Assembly: GCA_027575805.1 (NCBI GenBank)
Contig: JANBPU010000321.1
Coordinates: forward strand, 1-16,887
Reading direction: 5' to 3'
From: Mycoemilia scoparia
Taxonomy: Eukaryota > Kickxellomycota > Kickxellomycetes > Kickxellales > Kickxellaceae
DNA: 16,887 nt
A program made the translations under genes and the position numbers. Positions within the stretch are counted from its first letter, which is position 1. Each line of letters opens with the position of its first letter. The notes under the pieces were generated by a model. That model was not told the DNA's origin. It was given only the letters and a program-made list of their open reading frames with translations, and did not search any database. This document shows, in pieces, positions 1 to 9,148 of the stretch.

Positions 1-753
1 AGGAATCACCTCACTTCGTTACAACGCCAAGTAATAATAACAGTCTATTTATGAAAAATGAAACTATCAATAGTAAAATTTACCTATATATCACTTGCTC
101 TTTTTTAAAGAGAATGTGAACTTTCACCATTATATTTATTGGTAAATACTGACCAATTTATTGGTATGCAATATGGGCAATAATTTTTGAAGGGTGAATT
201 TTCGTGACCACTGATTATAGGGACAATCACAGCTAAATGGATGTCCAGTTTTACTAGTAAACTTTCACCCTTCAAAAATAATCACCCATATACCTACAAT
301 GTCAAACAATGAAGATGTAAATAATGTTCTCATTCATAGCTATTTCTTGAAAGCTTTTCCAATTCTGTTCAAAATGTTGATGGATTGATAAATGTTCTAT
401 TCTTGTATTATACTTTATTATAAGACTTTACTGCTATTGTTGTGCCAACCATTATTTCCAAACAAATTATTCAAGTTGACTTGTGATAGCAAATTATTTT
501 TTTGATAAACATCACTTTTTATTATATTAAAAAAACAACCTCCCAGAAAGTCACCAGCCCAAAATAAAACTCAAAATAAACCAAAAAGTACTATCTAAAA
601 GCCCTATAAACCATATTGGATAAACTGAAAAAGGGAGGAGATGCTTGCCATTAGACTTTATCCAAGTTCTAGTATTCTCTGGTAGCTACTTGCCCCTTCC
701 CTTTCATTTCAGCTATCTATTGAGATTCCAGTATTGATGAAAACAGAAAAAAA
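1..753. other. AT-rich non-coding flank downstream of the minus-strand gene
   Basis: No convincing coding region is seen on either strand. It holds the 3' flank of the minus-strand gene that ends at 754. TTTATT on the plus strand at 518-523 and 414-419 reads as AATAAA on the minus strand and could be its poly(A) signals, about 230 and 335 bases past the stop. It also contains a foldback element (171-291), a palindrome at 152-165 (ACCAAT and ATTGGT arms, 2-base spacer) and the 10-base direct repeat TTTATTGGTA at 136-145 and 158-167. Confidence 0.6.
171..291. repeat. Foldback (MITE-like) element, copy 1
   Basis: The two arms, 171-198 and 264-291, are reverse complements over 28 bases with 3 mismatches. 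They share the core AATTTTTGAAGGGTGAA on the arm ends that face inward. The interior is about 65 bases and has no ORF. A second element at 13648-13736 carries the same TTTTTGAAGGG arm core, which argues for a dispersed family rather than a chance hairpin. No clear target-site duplication could be fixed by eye, so the mobile-element reading is an inference. A structured RNA or regulatory cruciform is the alternative. Confidence 0.6.
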
Positions 754-1749
754 CTAATAAAATGTTATGGCATGATGAAGTGATTGATTGTGCTTCTTTA
801 TAAAACCATCAAACCATGCCTTAATCTCCTCATCTGAACAAATAGGGGCAATATAATTTTCCAGCCATTCAATAAATGGTGCTAATGTGCTTCCAAAAAG
901 CATTCCCTTTGAGATTTTAGGAAAGTTGAGATGATTATGCTCAGCATAGGAAAAATACAGGAATGTAAGGTAATTAATGGCTCTTCCATAGGCCAATTTG
1001 TGGTGATCAGCCTCACTAGTTGATCCTGCTTCTTGCTCTTGTTGCATATTGGATTGGTGGGCTGATTGAGGCTTAAAATTTTGATAAAAGTATTTATGAG
1101 CACAATAAACCAATCTTCCAAACACTCTATACTTTTCAACATATGCCTCAGCAACTTTATGATTATACTGAATATCTTGCTTTTTTCTCTCACTTAGAGT
1201 ATTCTGAAAATATCCATCGTTAGCCAATCTTATCAAATAAACCTGACACCTTGCATAAAATTCAAATATGATGGACAGATCAACAGGAACTCTACGGTTA
1301 AACTCATTTGATAAAACAAGCCTAGCTATCTTATCATCATGAATAATATATGATGTGGGAAATGCTCCTTCCCAATATGTTACATTAAGCCCAACTTCAA
1401 GCACACTATACATTCTGATATAGTTTTTGGCATATCCATGCCCAACTATCCTTTCAATAATATTCCCCTGTAAACCATAATCAATTACCTGAGCTACAGG
1501 ATATGTATTCATCCAGCTATATAGGGATTCAATTGGTTTAAGTTCGAAATACCTCTTATCTTTAAAAACGCAGATTGGATTGAGGTTATTCACTTGAATG
1601 CTATATTCAGGATCACATGTATTGTTAATGTCTTGATCTGGAGCTTGAAGATCTCTGATCAGGTTGGGGCCAAAGCCACCAGGATCATTATTGTCTTCAC
1701 CTGGAAGTAAGGAATAGACTTCCTTCTCTGCATTGAAATGAGTGTTCAT
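754..1749 (-). CDS. Hypothetical protein, 331 aa, family not recognised
   Basis: This is an uninterrupted 331-codon minus-strand frame ending in TAG. The start is the first ATG; the frame stays open upstream to a stop near 1902, but that stretch has no ATG and looks like a pyrimidine-rich leader. Composition is that of a soluble globular protein, with no signal peptide, no clear membrane segment and no zinc-binding or nucleotide-binding signature that I recognise. The N-terminal 45 residues are acidic with a Gly/Pro patch (DPGGFGP, residues 22-28). The middle is rich in Tyr and Phe. Residues about 228-250 are a Gln/Ser/Glu-rich low-complexity insert (from PQSAHQS through EAGSTSE) between two helical-looking segments. 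A TATA-like box lies at 1927-1934 (minus strand) and possible poly(A) signals at 518-523. Length, composition and flanking signals support a real gene; function is unknown. Confidence 0.8.
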   Translation of the reverse strand: MNTHFNAEKEVYSLLPGEDNNDPGGFGPNLIRDLQAPDQDINNTCDPEYSIQVNNLNPICVFKDKRYFELKPIESLYSWMNTYPVAQVIDYGLQGNIIERIVGHGYAKNYIRMYSVLEVGLNVTYWEGAFPTSYIIHDDKIARLVLSNEFNRRVPVDLSIIFEFYARCQVYLIRLANDGYFQNTLSERKKQDIQYNHKVAEAYVEKYRVFGRLVYCAHKYFYQNFKPQSAHQSNMQQEQEAGSTSEADHHKLAYGRAINYLTFLYFSYAEHNHLNFPKISKGMLFGSTLAPFIEWLENYIAPICSDEEIKAWFDGFIKKHNQSLHHAITFY

Positions 1750-1934
1750 TTCTTGGATACAAAGGAAAGGGAAGAAGAAAAAAGGTTGGAGTTGTATCAG
1801 GATAGTGGGTGAGAGATTTTTGGTGTGTGTAACTGGCTTTGGGGTTTTTGGTGAGGTGAGGTTGGAATGGGAGGGAAAAGATAGTGGTGTAGATAGAGTT
1901 CCCTAAAAATGTGGAAAGCAAGCTACAATTTATA
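1743..1934 (-). promoter_or_regulatory. Core promoter and pyrimidine-rich leader of the 331-aa gene
   Basis: Read on the minus strand, TATAAATT (1927-1934) is followed by a long leader rich in C and T, densest at 1751-1795 just before the ATG. A TATA box followed by a CT tract and then the start is a common fungal promoter layout. The same arrangement appears before the receptor gene at the other end of the window. No transcription start can be fixed from sequence alone. Confidence 0.45.
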
Positions 1935-2939
1935 CAATTTCAGTTTCACATTTAAAATGTAATTAGCACTAACATCCAACATTTCTCACCTAACACACAA
2001 AAAAACTATTCACCATTATGATATAGCCAAAAGATAAGTAAAATATTTTTTTGGCTTTGTGGCAATGTAAAACATATACCAATTTTTCCTAAGCTAAAGG
2101 ACTTTATTACAATTAAATATTTTAGTAACAAATTTCAAATAATCATTAGGCTTTATTGCCATCTTTGTATCCTACTTTTTCTATAAAATATTTTTGTTTT
2201 GTGACTACCTTTTAGTTTAAAATTGGTTATAAAATGAAATTTGGCAATAGAAAGAAAATGCCCAAGAAAAAAACTGTACATGATGAAAAATGGTGTCTTT
2301 AGGTCTTTGGAAAAAAATTGGCAACATACTAAAAAACTAAAAAAATTGGTGAATAAGACAAGTCATCTTTTAATATTTTCTTTTAGTACAATTTATGGTT
2401 GGCTACTTAGTCAGAATCTACAGATTTTAATAAAAATGGTCCACAATAATTGGATATCCAATGACTGATATTTGGGCCAAAATCTGAGGTCACGTTTCTA
2501 ACAATTTCACACATGATCACTAGTGAAATCTTCCCATTTTGCAGAATTCTAATTAATTTACAATTACATTTATTGAGAAGATAGAGCAAAAATGTGTATA
2601 TATTGATTCCTTTTAACCTATCACATGTTTATCCCAACTGCATATATCAGTATATTTGAGTTGGCGTTTAAGCGTGTTATTTTTATCTCCACCAAAACGC
2701 TAAGACAGTAATGGATGGGCAGTAATAGCAATAGAGACAATTAAATTGTCGAAATAAGGGTTGTTCTAAATAACAATAGCCACTGCGACAGTGTCTACCA
2801 ACATGTAGCCAATTAAGCATACAGGTTAGACTTAGGTTATTAAGCACCTTTTTTGCATCTCAATTCTTTCTTGGTCTATATTTAATTTTGGAAATTTATA
2901 CCATACACGTGTTTTCTGTTTGCTGGCTATAACCACATA
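1935..2939. other. Intergenic spacer between divergent genes
   Basis: About 1 kb of AT-rich sequence separates the minus-strand 331-aa gene from the plus-strand secreted-protein gene, so both promoters must lie here. Short ORFs at 2241-2468 and on the minus strand at 2407-2589 look like chance frames, and the second overlaps a dispersed repeat. A small inverted repeat (AGCCAAAA at 2026-2033, TTTTGGCT at 2050-2057) is present. The dispersed repeat at 2465-2535 is the main recognisable feature. Confidence 0.55.
2465..2535 (-). repeat. Dispersed repeat, copy A (second copy at 11678-11751)
   Basis: The reverse complement of this segment matches 11678-11751 in collinear blocks. ATTTCACTAGTGATCA (plus 2514-2529 in reverse complement) and CTCAGATTTTGGCCCA (2473-2488 in reverse complement) are identical, 16 of 16 each. 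They are separated by 25 bases here and 28 in the other copy, and followed in both by ATCAG. Both blocks include short palindromes (TCACTAGTGA; TTTGGGCCAAA). Two exact 16-base matches in order and at similar spacing are very unlikely by chance. The type of element is unknown. Confidence 0.65.
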
Positions 2940-3356
2940 ATGATTATTCTCATTATACTAAGCTTGCTATTGGTGGTGTTGAGGGGGGAGTTAACTTTTA
3001 CCATACCGGGAGATAATGTGCTGACGCCAAAGGAAAGATGTATAATAGACCATTTTGGCCAAGAAACCTGGAGCGATGGTTGTAACACCTGTGGATGTTC
3101 TGGTTTTGGTGGAGGATACCTTTGTACGGAAATGTTTTGTATGGATGTCTATGAGGACCAAAGATTTAAATGCAATGTCACTTCAAGAGCCATTACCAAG
3201 AACAATAACATCAACAACGATACAGATGCTGTTGCTGTTGCTACTTCTAACAGTGGTAGTCGTGGTGAAGAGCCCATGTTTGAGGGATGGATTTATATCG
3301 ACATGTTGTGCAGATGTACGATAAACAATGATGTTGTGTGTATTCACCGGAGCTAA
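2940..3356 (+). CDS. Predicted secreted cysteine-rich protein with pacifastin-like domain
   Basis: The 138-residue product begins with a hydrophobic stretch (about residues 1-16) that looks like a signal peptide, so secretion is predicted. Residues 34-67 fit a pacifastin (LCMII) inhibitor signature: C34, then 13 residues, CNTCGC (48-53), SGFGGGYL, and CTEMFC (62-67). The published arthropod pattern usually has 9-12 residues between the first two cysteines, so this one is slightly long. A conserved Trp-x-Asp-Gly precedes the second cysteine. After an Asn/Thr/Ser-rich linker (about 79-112, with possible N-glycosylation at N79), a second cysteine group (C124, C126, C134) resembles half of the same module. 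Pacifastins are small serine protease inhibitors; that role here is an inference. A von Willebrand C-like or other cysteine-rich fold is the alternative. Tandem AATAAA motifs follow at 3427-3436. Confidence 0.75.
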   Translation: MIILIILSLLLVVLRGELTFTIPGDNVLTPKERCIIDHFGQETWSDGCNTCGCSGFGGGYLCTEMFCMDVYEDQRFKCNVTSRAITKNNNINNDTDAVAVATSNSGSRGEEPMFEGWIYIDMLCRCTINNDVVCIHRS

Positions 3357-3795
3357 ATATTTTCATACCGAGTTCATGGTATTTATATTTTATTCATCAG
3401 GCTTGTTGGGTTGTGGAATTTTAGTAAATAAATAAACAAACAATACATTGTCAACAGCTCGGTGTTGAATTAGAGCATAGCGTTTAAAATGACATTTTTA
3501 ATTATAAGCTAAGCAGTTGATTAATGCATTGACCAATGATCACCTTTTCGCAATCTGATTGTCATCGCAACAAAACAAATCAAAAGTCTGTTATGCTAGA
3601 TGTTGATACATGTATGTATCAGTACTAGAAAGAAATTTATTGAATTCAAAACAAATTGGCAACCACCATAGATGCAAATAGATTAGCAGCTTAGTAAACT
3701 CGTCCCTTTCCTTTAAAAATTTCCTTTCTCTATATTCATTTACTTATAGCCATACTATCCATAGAAGCATAACACCACCAACACAAATATTAAGT
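3357..3795. other. Spacer with poly(A) signal and importin promoter
   Basis: The tandem AATAAA motifs at 3427-3436 lie about 70 bases past the stop of the secreted-protein gene and likely direct its 3' end processing. A CT-rich tract at about 3700-3731 precedes the importin start by some 65 bases and resembles the leaders of other genes in the window. No ORF of note is seen. Confidence 0.55.
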
Positions 3796-6700
3796 ATGGA
3801 GTCTACAGTATATGCCACATTGGCCAATGCTCTTTCTAGCGATCCCAATGTCCGGATGCCAGCCGAGCAGGAGCTTAAACAATTCGAAAATCAACATGAA
3901 GGTAATTTGAATCCACCTACCTGAAAGACACCGCAACCACAGTATTAAATCAAATTTTGCTCTCCATGTAGAGTATCCTGCTGCTTTATCTAGTATTGCA
4001 ATTGCAGACCAATGTGAATTTGCCGCCCGCCAACTATCATTGGTTCTTTTAAAAACCTACATATCCAAGCACTGGAACATGGCCGTAGAATCATACGAAG
4101 AAGGCAACCTGGTTCCAAGTCCCCAAATCAAATCACGTATTCGCGAACAAATATTCTCACTACTCACCACCACCACTTCCACATCCACAGATATTGGTAA
4201 TGACCAGACCAAGATTTTGAAAAAGCTGAAGTCAGCGGCAGCCTATGTAATTTCAAACATGGCCCGTTATGACTGGCCTGACGAATGGCCCACCCTATTT
4301 GACCAACTCCTCCACCTGCTGAGACAAGAAAACAACATAGACCAAGTACAATCGGCTATCCGAGTATTTAATGAATGGATTCAAAGAAATATGACCGAAG
4401 ATCATGCTCCTCAACTTTACAATTTGCTGGGTGAATTGAAAAGAATTGTTGCCAACCAAAATGGACAATATCCCGCAAATATCAGAGCCACGGCCATTAA
4501 TGTGTATACCGAATGCCTGGAAATTCTGTGTACCGCATTTCCTGAAAGTCAGCCTGGTGTTGCCGGATCCACAGAAACTACCACCAGCATTACTCCAGAT
4601 CAATCAGCATTCGTGGTTACTGAATGGTCGGCCATTATATTTGACATTCTTAGGCAACCAATTACTTTGGGTCCAAACTCAAATATTGGAATCAAAGTAG
4701 AAGCAGCCCGTGCCGTAACAATATATTTACAAGGGTTTGGCGATCTCGTCAAACCGCTTTGCAAAGAACTATTGGAAATTACGTGGAATGAATTGCAATG
4801 GATTTTACCACGCTACGAAGCCGAATACATCCACGATCAAGACATCCCTGAAGAAGAATCCCTGATCTATACCAACCTCGATGGAGACCAAGTCGGCGTT
4901 GACCATTATGTTTACGGGCTATTTGATAACATTTCGAGGTTAAGTCGCAAGAAACACCTCAGAAACATATTTGTCATCCAAAAGGAAGAAATCGATGGCA
5001 CCACCAATGGGAAGAAGAAGGTAGTCCCAGTAGAACCAACTGCATTTACTATTGAGTTTGTTAGCCTGCTGATTTCGTTCTGTCAAATCACAACCGATAT
5101 GGGCGAAGAGTGGGAAAACGACATCGATCTGTATATCGCGGATGAGGATGAAGAAGGATTTAGTTTCAATGTCCGTGTGGCTGCTCAAGAAGCACTGGTT
5201 GGGCTCGAAATGGGACTTGGTAAAATTGCCATCCAAACTATCATCAGTGCATGTTTCAAATGTTTCGAAAAATGCAAACATATCCACCAAAATGGTAGCG
5301 GCGATATTAATAGTTGGTGGAAGCTGGCTGAAGCTGGCTTATTGGTTCTGGGAACTTTGGCCAACGATATAATTGAAATGGCCAAAACAAATCCTGAAAA
5401 GGCTCAGCAGCTTAATATGCCATGGTTGCTGGATAACATTTTGATGCCATTGTCTCAACAAAATTTGTTGCCGTTTGGACAGGGTCGTGTATTTATATTC
5501 TCAAGCCAGTTTAGTAAGGCGATTCCATCTAACATTGGAGTATCGATTTTACAGGCTGCTTCGAATATTGGTGGCACAAATAACAGCGGCAGCAACAGCG
5601 AGGGAGGACACCCAGTGGTTTGGGTTAGTGCGCTTCGTGCTTGTGGAAACTTTTGTCGATACATGGATCCTGAACTAGTCAAACCATACATTCCAAGTAT
5701 TGTCGAGAATTCTGCCAAATTGCTTATGCAGCTCAGCGAAGATTCGTTGCACATTTCGCTTGATGCCTTTTACCTGGCCATCAAGGTCGATACTGACACC
5801 ACGGCTCAGATGGAGCCTATCATTGGACCATTGATTTTGGATATTTGGAAAAAGTATCCAGCGGATGCATGGATCACTGGAATGATTGCTGATATATTTG
5901 GTGTTCTGGCATCTAATCCAAAGTGCAACGAAGCATTCCATCAGCGTGCATTACCTGCTATTGGCGAGGCTATTGTTGGTGGCGAAGAAAATGCCGGAGC
6001 TTGTGAGTCTGCTATTGATCTGCTTGCTAGCTTGATTGGAGGACTGCCATCTCCTTTGCCACAAGGATATGTACAAACAGTGTTCCCACCACTGATCAAG
6101 GTTTTGCTAGGTGCCGAAGACCATGCCATTTTGCAGAACGGTGAGATATGTCTCAAGAAGCTCATAATCAAGGACGTTAACCAGATCGCTGAATGGAGAG
6201 ATGAGCAGAATGTTACTGGGCTCGACTATATCCTTCGCTTCATAACAATGCTCCTCCAGCCTCATGGTTCGGAATCGGTTGCCCTATTTGTTGGTGACTT
6301 GGTTTGTAAACTAGTCCAAAGAGGTTCGCAATACATTACTGGTAATGTTATGATCACCCTGATTGATATAATGACAGCCAGACTTGAAACAGCCCGTACC
6401 AGCTCGTTTATTTCTTCGCTGTTGCCATTCTATGCTCACCTTATTGCTAATCACCCAGCCGATGTTGTCAATGCTCTAGAAAACTGGACGCCTAGAGAGC
6501 CCGCCAACCAGGGTACTGACCAAGCAACTGGCCAACCTCGTACCGGTCTTGACATATTGATGCCTGCTTGGTGTGACAACCACAAGGATATCCGTGGGTA
6601 TTATTACACCAAGACTGCGGCTATTGCATTGTGCAAGCTGTTTGAATTGGATAACCCAAAGCTTGATAGCATCCTAGTTAATGGAGATCTAGTCCCCCAT

Positions 6701-7228
6701 CCTGCTACCAAAGGACGAATTGTTACTCGTTCTCTGGCTAAAAGAGCACCTGATCAGTATACAAGGATTCCAGCTAGAGTAAAGATTGTCAAACTCATAT
6801 TTGGAGAAATATCTACCAACATCGAGGCACTTTATTCCAAAGGTGGTTCTGCTGTTGGTGATATGCCGGGCAGTAATGGTGGAGGGAACGAAAGTGATGG
6901 TTGGGAAGATTTTGATGATGAGTATGGTGGTGGTGATTGTGAGGATCTCGATGACGAATTGGCATTACTTTCTGATATGATTGATGGTACTGGTAATTTC
7001 CGTTCAATGATGTTGGGTGAGAGCGAAGGCGAGGATAGTGAAGAAGAATATGAGCAAACAGTACTTAAAGATGATCCCATCTATAACACTGATATCAACC
7101 AGTATCTTAGAGAGTTTGTGCGGCATTCAGTTAATTCCAATGCTAAAGGGTTTACTGATCCTAGGTTCCTGGCACATTTTACTAGCCAGGAAAAAGAAAT
7201 TGTTCAAAAGATTATGGATAATCAGTAG
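3796..7228 (+). CDS. Importin-9 / Kap114-type importin beta (karyopherin), two exons
   Basis: Exon 1 is 3796-3901 and exon 2 is 3972-7228, giving 1120 residues, close to animal IPO9 and somewhat longer than yeast Kap114. The splice restores the importin-beta N-terminal region: residues 22-74 run from PAEQELKQF through ADQCEFAARQLSLVLLK to KHWN. Later landmarks include DEWPTLF (139-145), HEAT-repeat helices throughout, a segment (WENDIDLYIADEDEEGF) typical of IPO9, and a strongly acidic loop at about 1010-1070 (GWEDFDDEY, EDLDDEL, GEDSEEEYE). The C-terminus after DDPIYNTDINQYL also fits the family. In this family the protein carries H2A-H2B, TBP and ribosomal proteins into the nucleus and releases them with Ran-GTP. 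The ATG at 3796 is the first in frame. Codon 36 is split by the intron. An AATAAA at 7345-7350 probably ends the transcript. Confidence 0.95.
3902..3971 (+). other. Spliceosomal intron of the importin gene (70 bases)
   Basis: GTAATT opens and ATGTAG closes the intron. Exon 1 ends one base into a codon, and joining to 3972 gives GAG (Glu36) and a continuous importin N-terminal domain. Without it the frame would meet a stop inside the intron. Confidence 0.9.
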
Positions 7229-7667
7229 TAATGCTAGAAGAAACAGTTTTGGCTTGATAGCGATAGTAGCATTAGAGGTTTTTAAAGCTTTGATTCTAAC
7301 TCTCTTATAAAATAATATTAATAATTATAAATTTAATAAGTCGTAATAAAGATTAAGCATTTATACACAAAACCAAAGCTAGAATAAAATGCTACTGATT
7401 CTTCTTGGCATTTGATAAATTCCATGATTTTGAGATCTTTCTCTCTCAATTAAAAATGGACTTGGAAAAGATTGCTACAGCGTGCAGCCACTACACGGAA
7501 ATATGCAATGACTTGAAAAATATATTCATCAAAAGCCCACCAGTACGCTACTCAGCTATACTGAAACTTTTTTTCGAGACGGCTATCACTACGTTCGTAA
7601 CTATGAAAACAACAAATAAGTTGGAGAAAGTCTAATGGAATACAGCACTGATGTTGTTTTTTAATAT
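7229..7667. other. 3' flank of importin and a doubtful short ORF
   Basis: This stretch contains the likely importin poly(A) signal (AATAAA at 7345-7350). An ORF from ATG 7456 to 7635 could encode 59 residues (begins MDLEKIATACSHYTEICNDL) with protein-like composition. I could not join it to the downstream frame by a good GT-AG intron that keeps the frame. It may be an upstream piece of the broken gene that follows, or chance. Confidence 0.4.
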
Positions 7668-8549
7668 ATGAGTCCAATCCATGAAGCCCAATCTCAACAA
7701 GCAATCATTGAGGCTATAGAACAACGACATATTAATGGCATAACCCTCCTCCCCCCCCCAAAGTTTTATTCAAATCGAAAATTGTGCCAGGTTCAATTCT
7801 GGTGATAAGATTTGTTGAGAAATGGTCTAAATTATAGAGAACCAAAAATCAAGTATCCATCATATCTTTATGATATTTTGTTTGTATTGTTGGATATGAC
7901 GGGATTGACTTCTGATATTGATTATAATATTAGACCAATTTATCAGTTTGGATTTGGGAAAACTGATTTTATATTGACTCCTATTCTAAGAAAATATCAT
8001 CGTGGTCATCTAATGATATTTATTGAAATCAGGAGATTGGAATATGAATGTGATACATTCGAAACAGGACAAGGGGTTAAAAGAAATCCACTACATGCTA
8101 AAAGTATTGGCAGCAAAGAATATATATATATAAAACCTTTGCCTTCACAACATGGTCCAAGAGGAACTAAACCTAGGGCAAGAAAATGTGCAGATAAAAA
8201 GTATTAACGTCATGTGGCTTGGAAATATGGAAACCTTTTTTATATGGATGAGAAAGTGTTTCTGGAATTGAAGGATTTGTGTTTTGAAGAGATTGAGGCT
8301 ATGGAAAAGCATTTACAGGATAGTATTGATGAACTGGAAGTTGGTCAGGGTAAGAGTCAGGGCCATTGCTGTAGCCAGGGAAAGAAGATGGAGATGGGGG
8401 GAGATAGAAAATCGCATAGGCGTAGATTTGTTTTGGATGATGAACAGCCTGAGTTTAAGGCTAGTTGGTTTTGTATGGATGATGACAAAGGGTTTCTTCA
8501 TTTTGATAAGGATATCATTGTAGTTGGTTCCAAGAATGAAGAAGAATAA
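7668..8549 (+). pseudogene. Broken gene or relic: one frame with three in-frame stops
   Basis: One reading frame runs from ATG 7668 to TAA 8549 and is interrupted only by TGA-TAA at 7803-7808 and TAA at 8205-8207. The three open pieces (about 45, 132 and 113 codons) have protein-like composition: SQQAIIEAIEQRHINGITLL; then KYPSYLYDILFVLLDMTGL and KYHRGHLMIFIEIRRLEYE; then WKYGNLFYMDEKVFLELKDL followed by an acidic helix. I do not recognise the family. A weak intron at 7784-7837 (GTGCCA to TATAG) would remove the first two stops in frame, but I found no good intron for the third. A C9 run at 7751-7759 is a place where sequencing error or slippage could matter. All three stop codons terminate confident genes nearby, so stop reassignment is unlikely. 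A decayed gene is the simplest reading; a spliced gene is possible. Confidence 0.4.
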
Positions 8550-9148
8550 GAATAAGGCGTGTTTAATTGGAGAAGTAGTCGGAGAGGATTCTTTACGCAG
8601 CTACTTGCACATAATCTTGAAGGAGTGTTGTGAACTTTTTATAACCATTCTTTTCTTTGCTTTAAATTCAGTAGTTCTATATCAAACTTGCTTGGTTGCA
8701 TTTTATAATCAGTGTAATAGAAGCATTGGCACACAAATATATCAAGTACAATTATTATTTGAATTTGTGGTTGCGATTGTTGCAATAAAATTTGGTAGAA
8801 TTCGTATAAAAAGTCAAAAAACAAACCTATTATGAATAAATTGGCTGCGTATTCTGATTAGTTTTAATTGTGTGAATAATAACATGAAACATCCCAGCAT
8901 TACAAAGTATTCTTTGAAAGCTTATTTTTCAATAATATAATACATTGGTGATCCGAAGTTTGTGTGTATGTTCTCTCGCTTACTCATGTATTCATTCATA
9001 GAAGTCTCGACTACATATAAAGCTATATAAAATCCTTGAAAAAGATCAAGAAATGCAGTTTAAATATCTATATGTCCGTGCTTTACAAACTATTTTATAC
9101 TTTATATATTTTTATTCTCTAGATATACAGATATATATTATTAACATA
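8550..9148. other. Spacer and promoter of the WLM protease gene
   Basis: The sequence is AT-rich. Two TATA-like elements, ATATAAAG near 9015 and TATATAAAA at 9024-9032, lie about 120 bases before the start of the protease gene. A 99-codon hydrophobic frame from ATG 8536 to 8835 overlaps the end of the broken gene; it has no recognisable features and I do not call it. Confidence 0.45.

Noticed and set aside
4295..6171. Minus-strand and shifted-frame ORFs within the importin gene
   Set aside because: They are shadows of a long, well-supported coding region on the plus strand.
7456..7635. First exon of the broken gene at 7668-8549
   Set aside because: The only good donor (GTAACT, 7597) followed by the best acceptor (AG at 7671-7672) leads straight to a stop, so the join does not hold; left as a doubtful ORF.
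7803..8207. Stop codon reassignment to explain the in-frame TGA and TAA codons
   Set aside because: TAG ends the orphan and importin genes, TAA ends the secreted-protein and receptor genes, and TGA ends the WLM gene, each at a sensible place, so the standard code holds.
8536..8835. 99-codon hydrophobic ORF
   Set aside because: It overlaps the end of the preceding frame, has no start context, domain or clear helix pattern, and lies in AT-rich DNA where such frames arise by chance.
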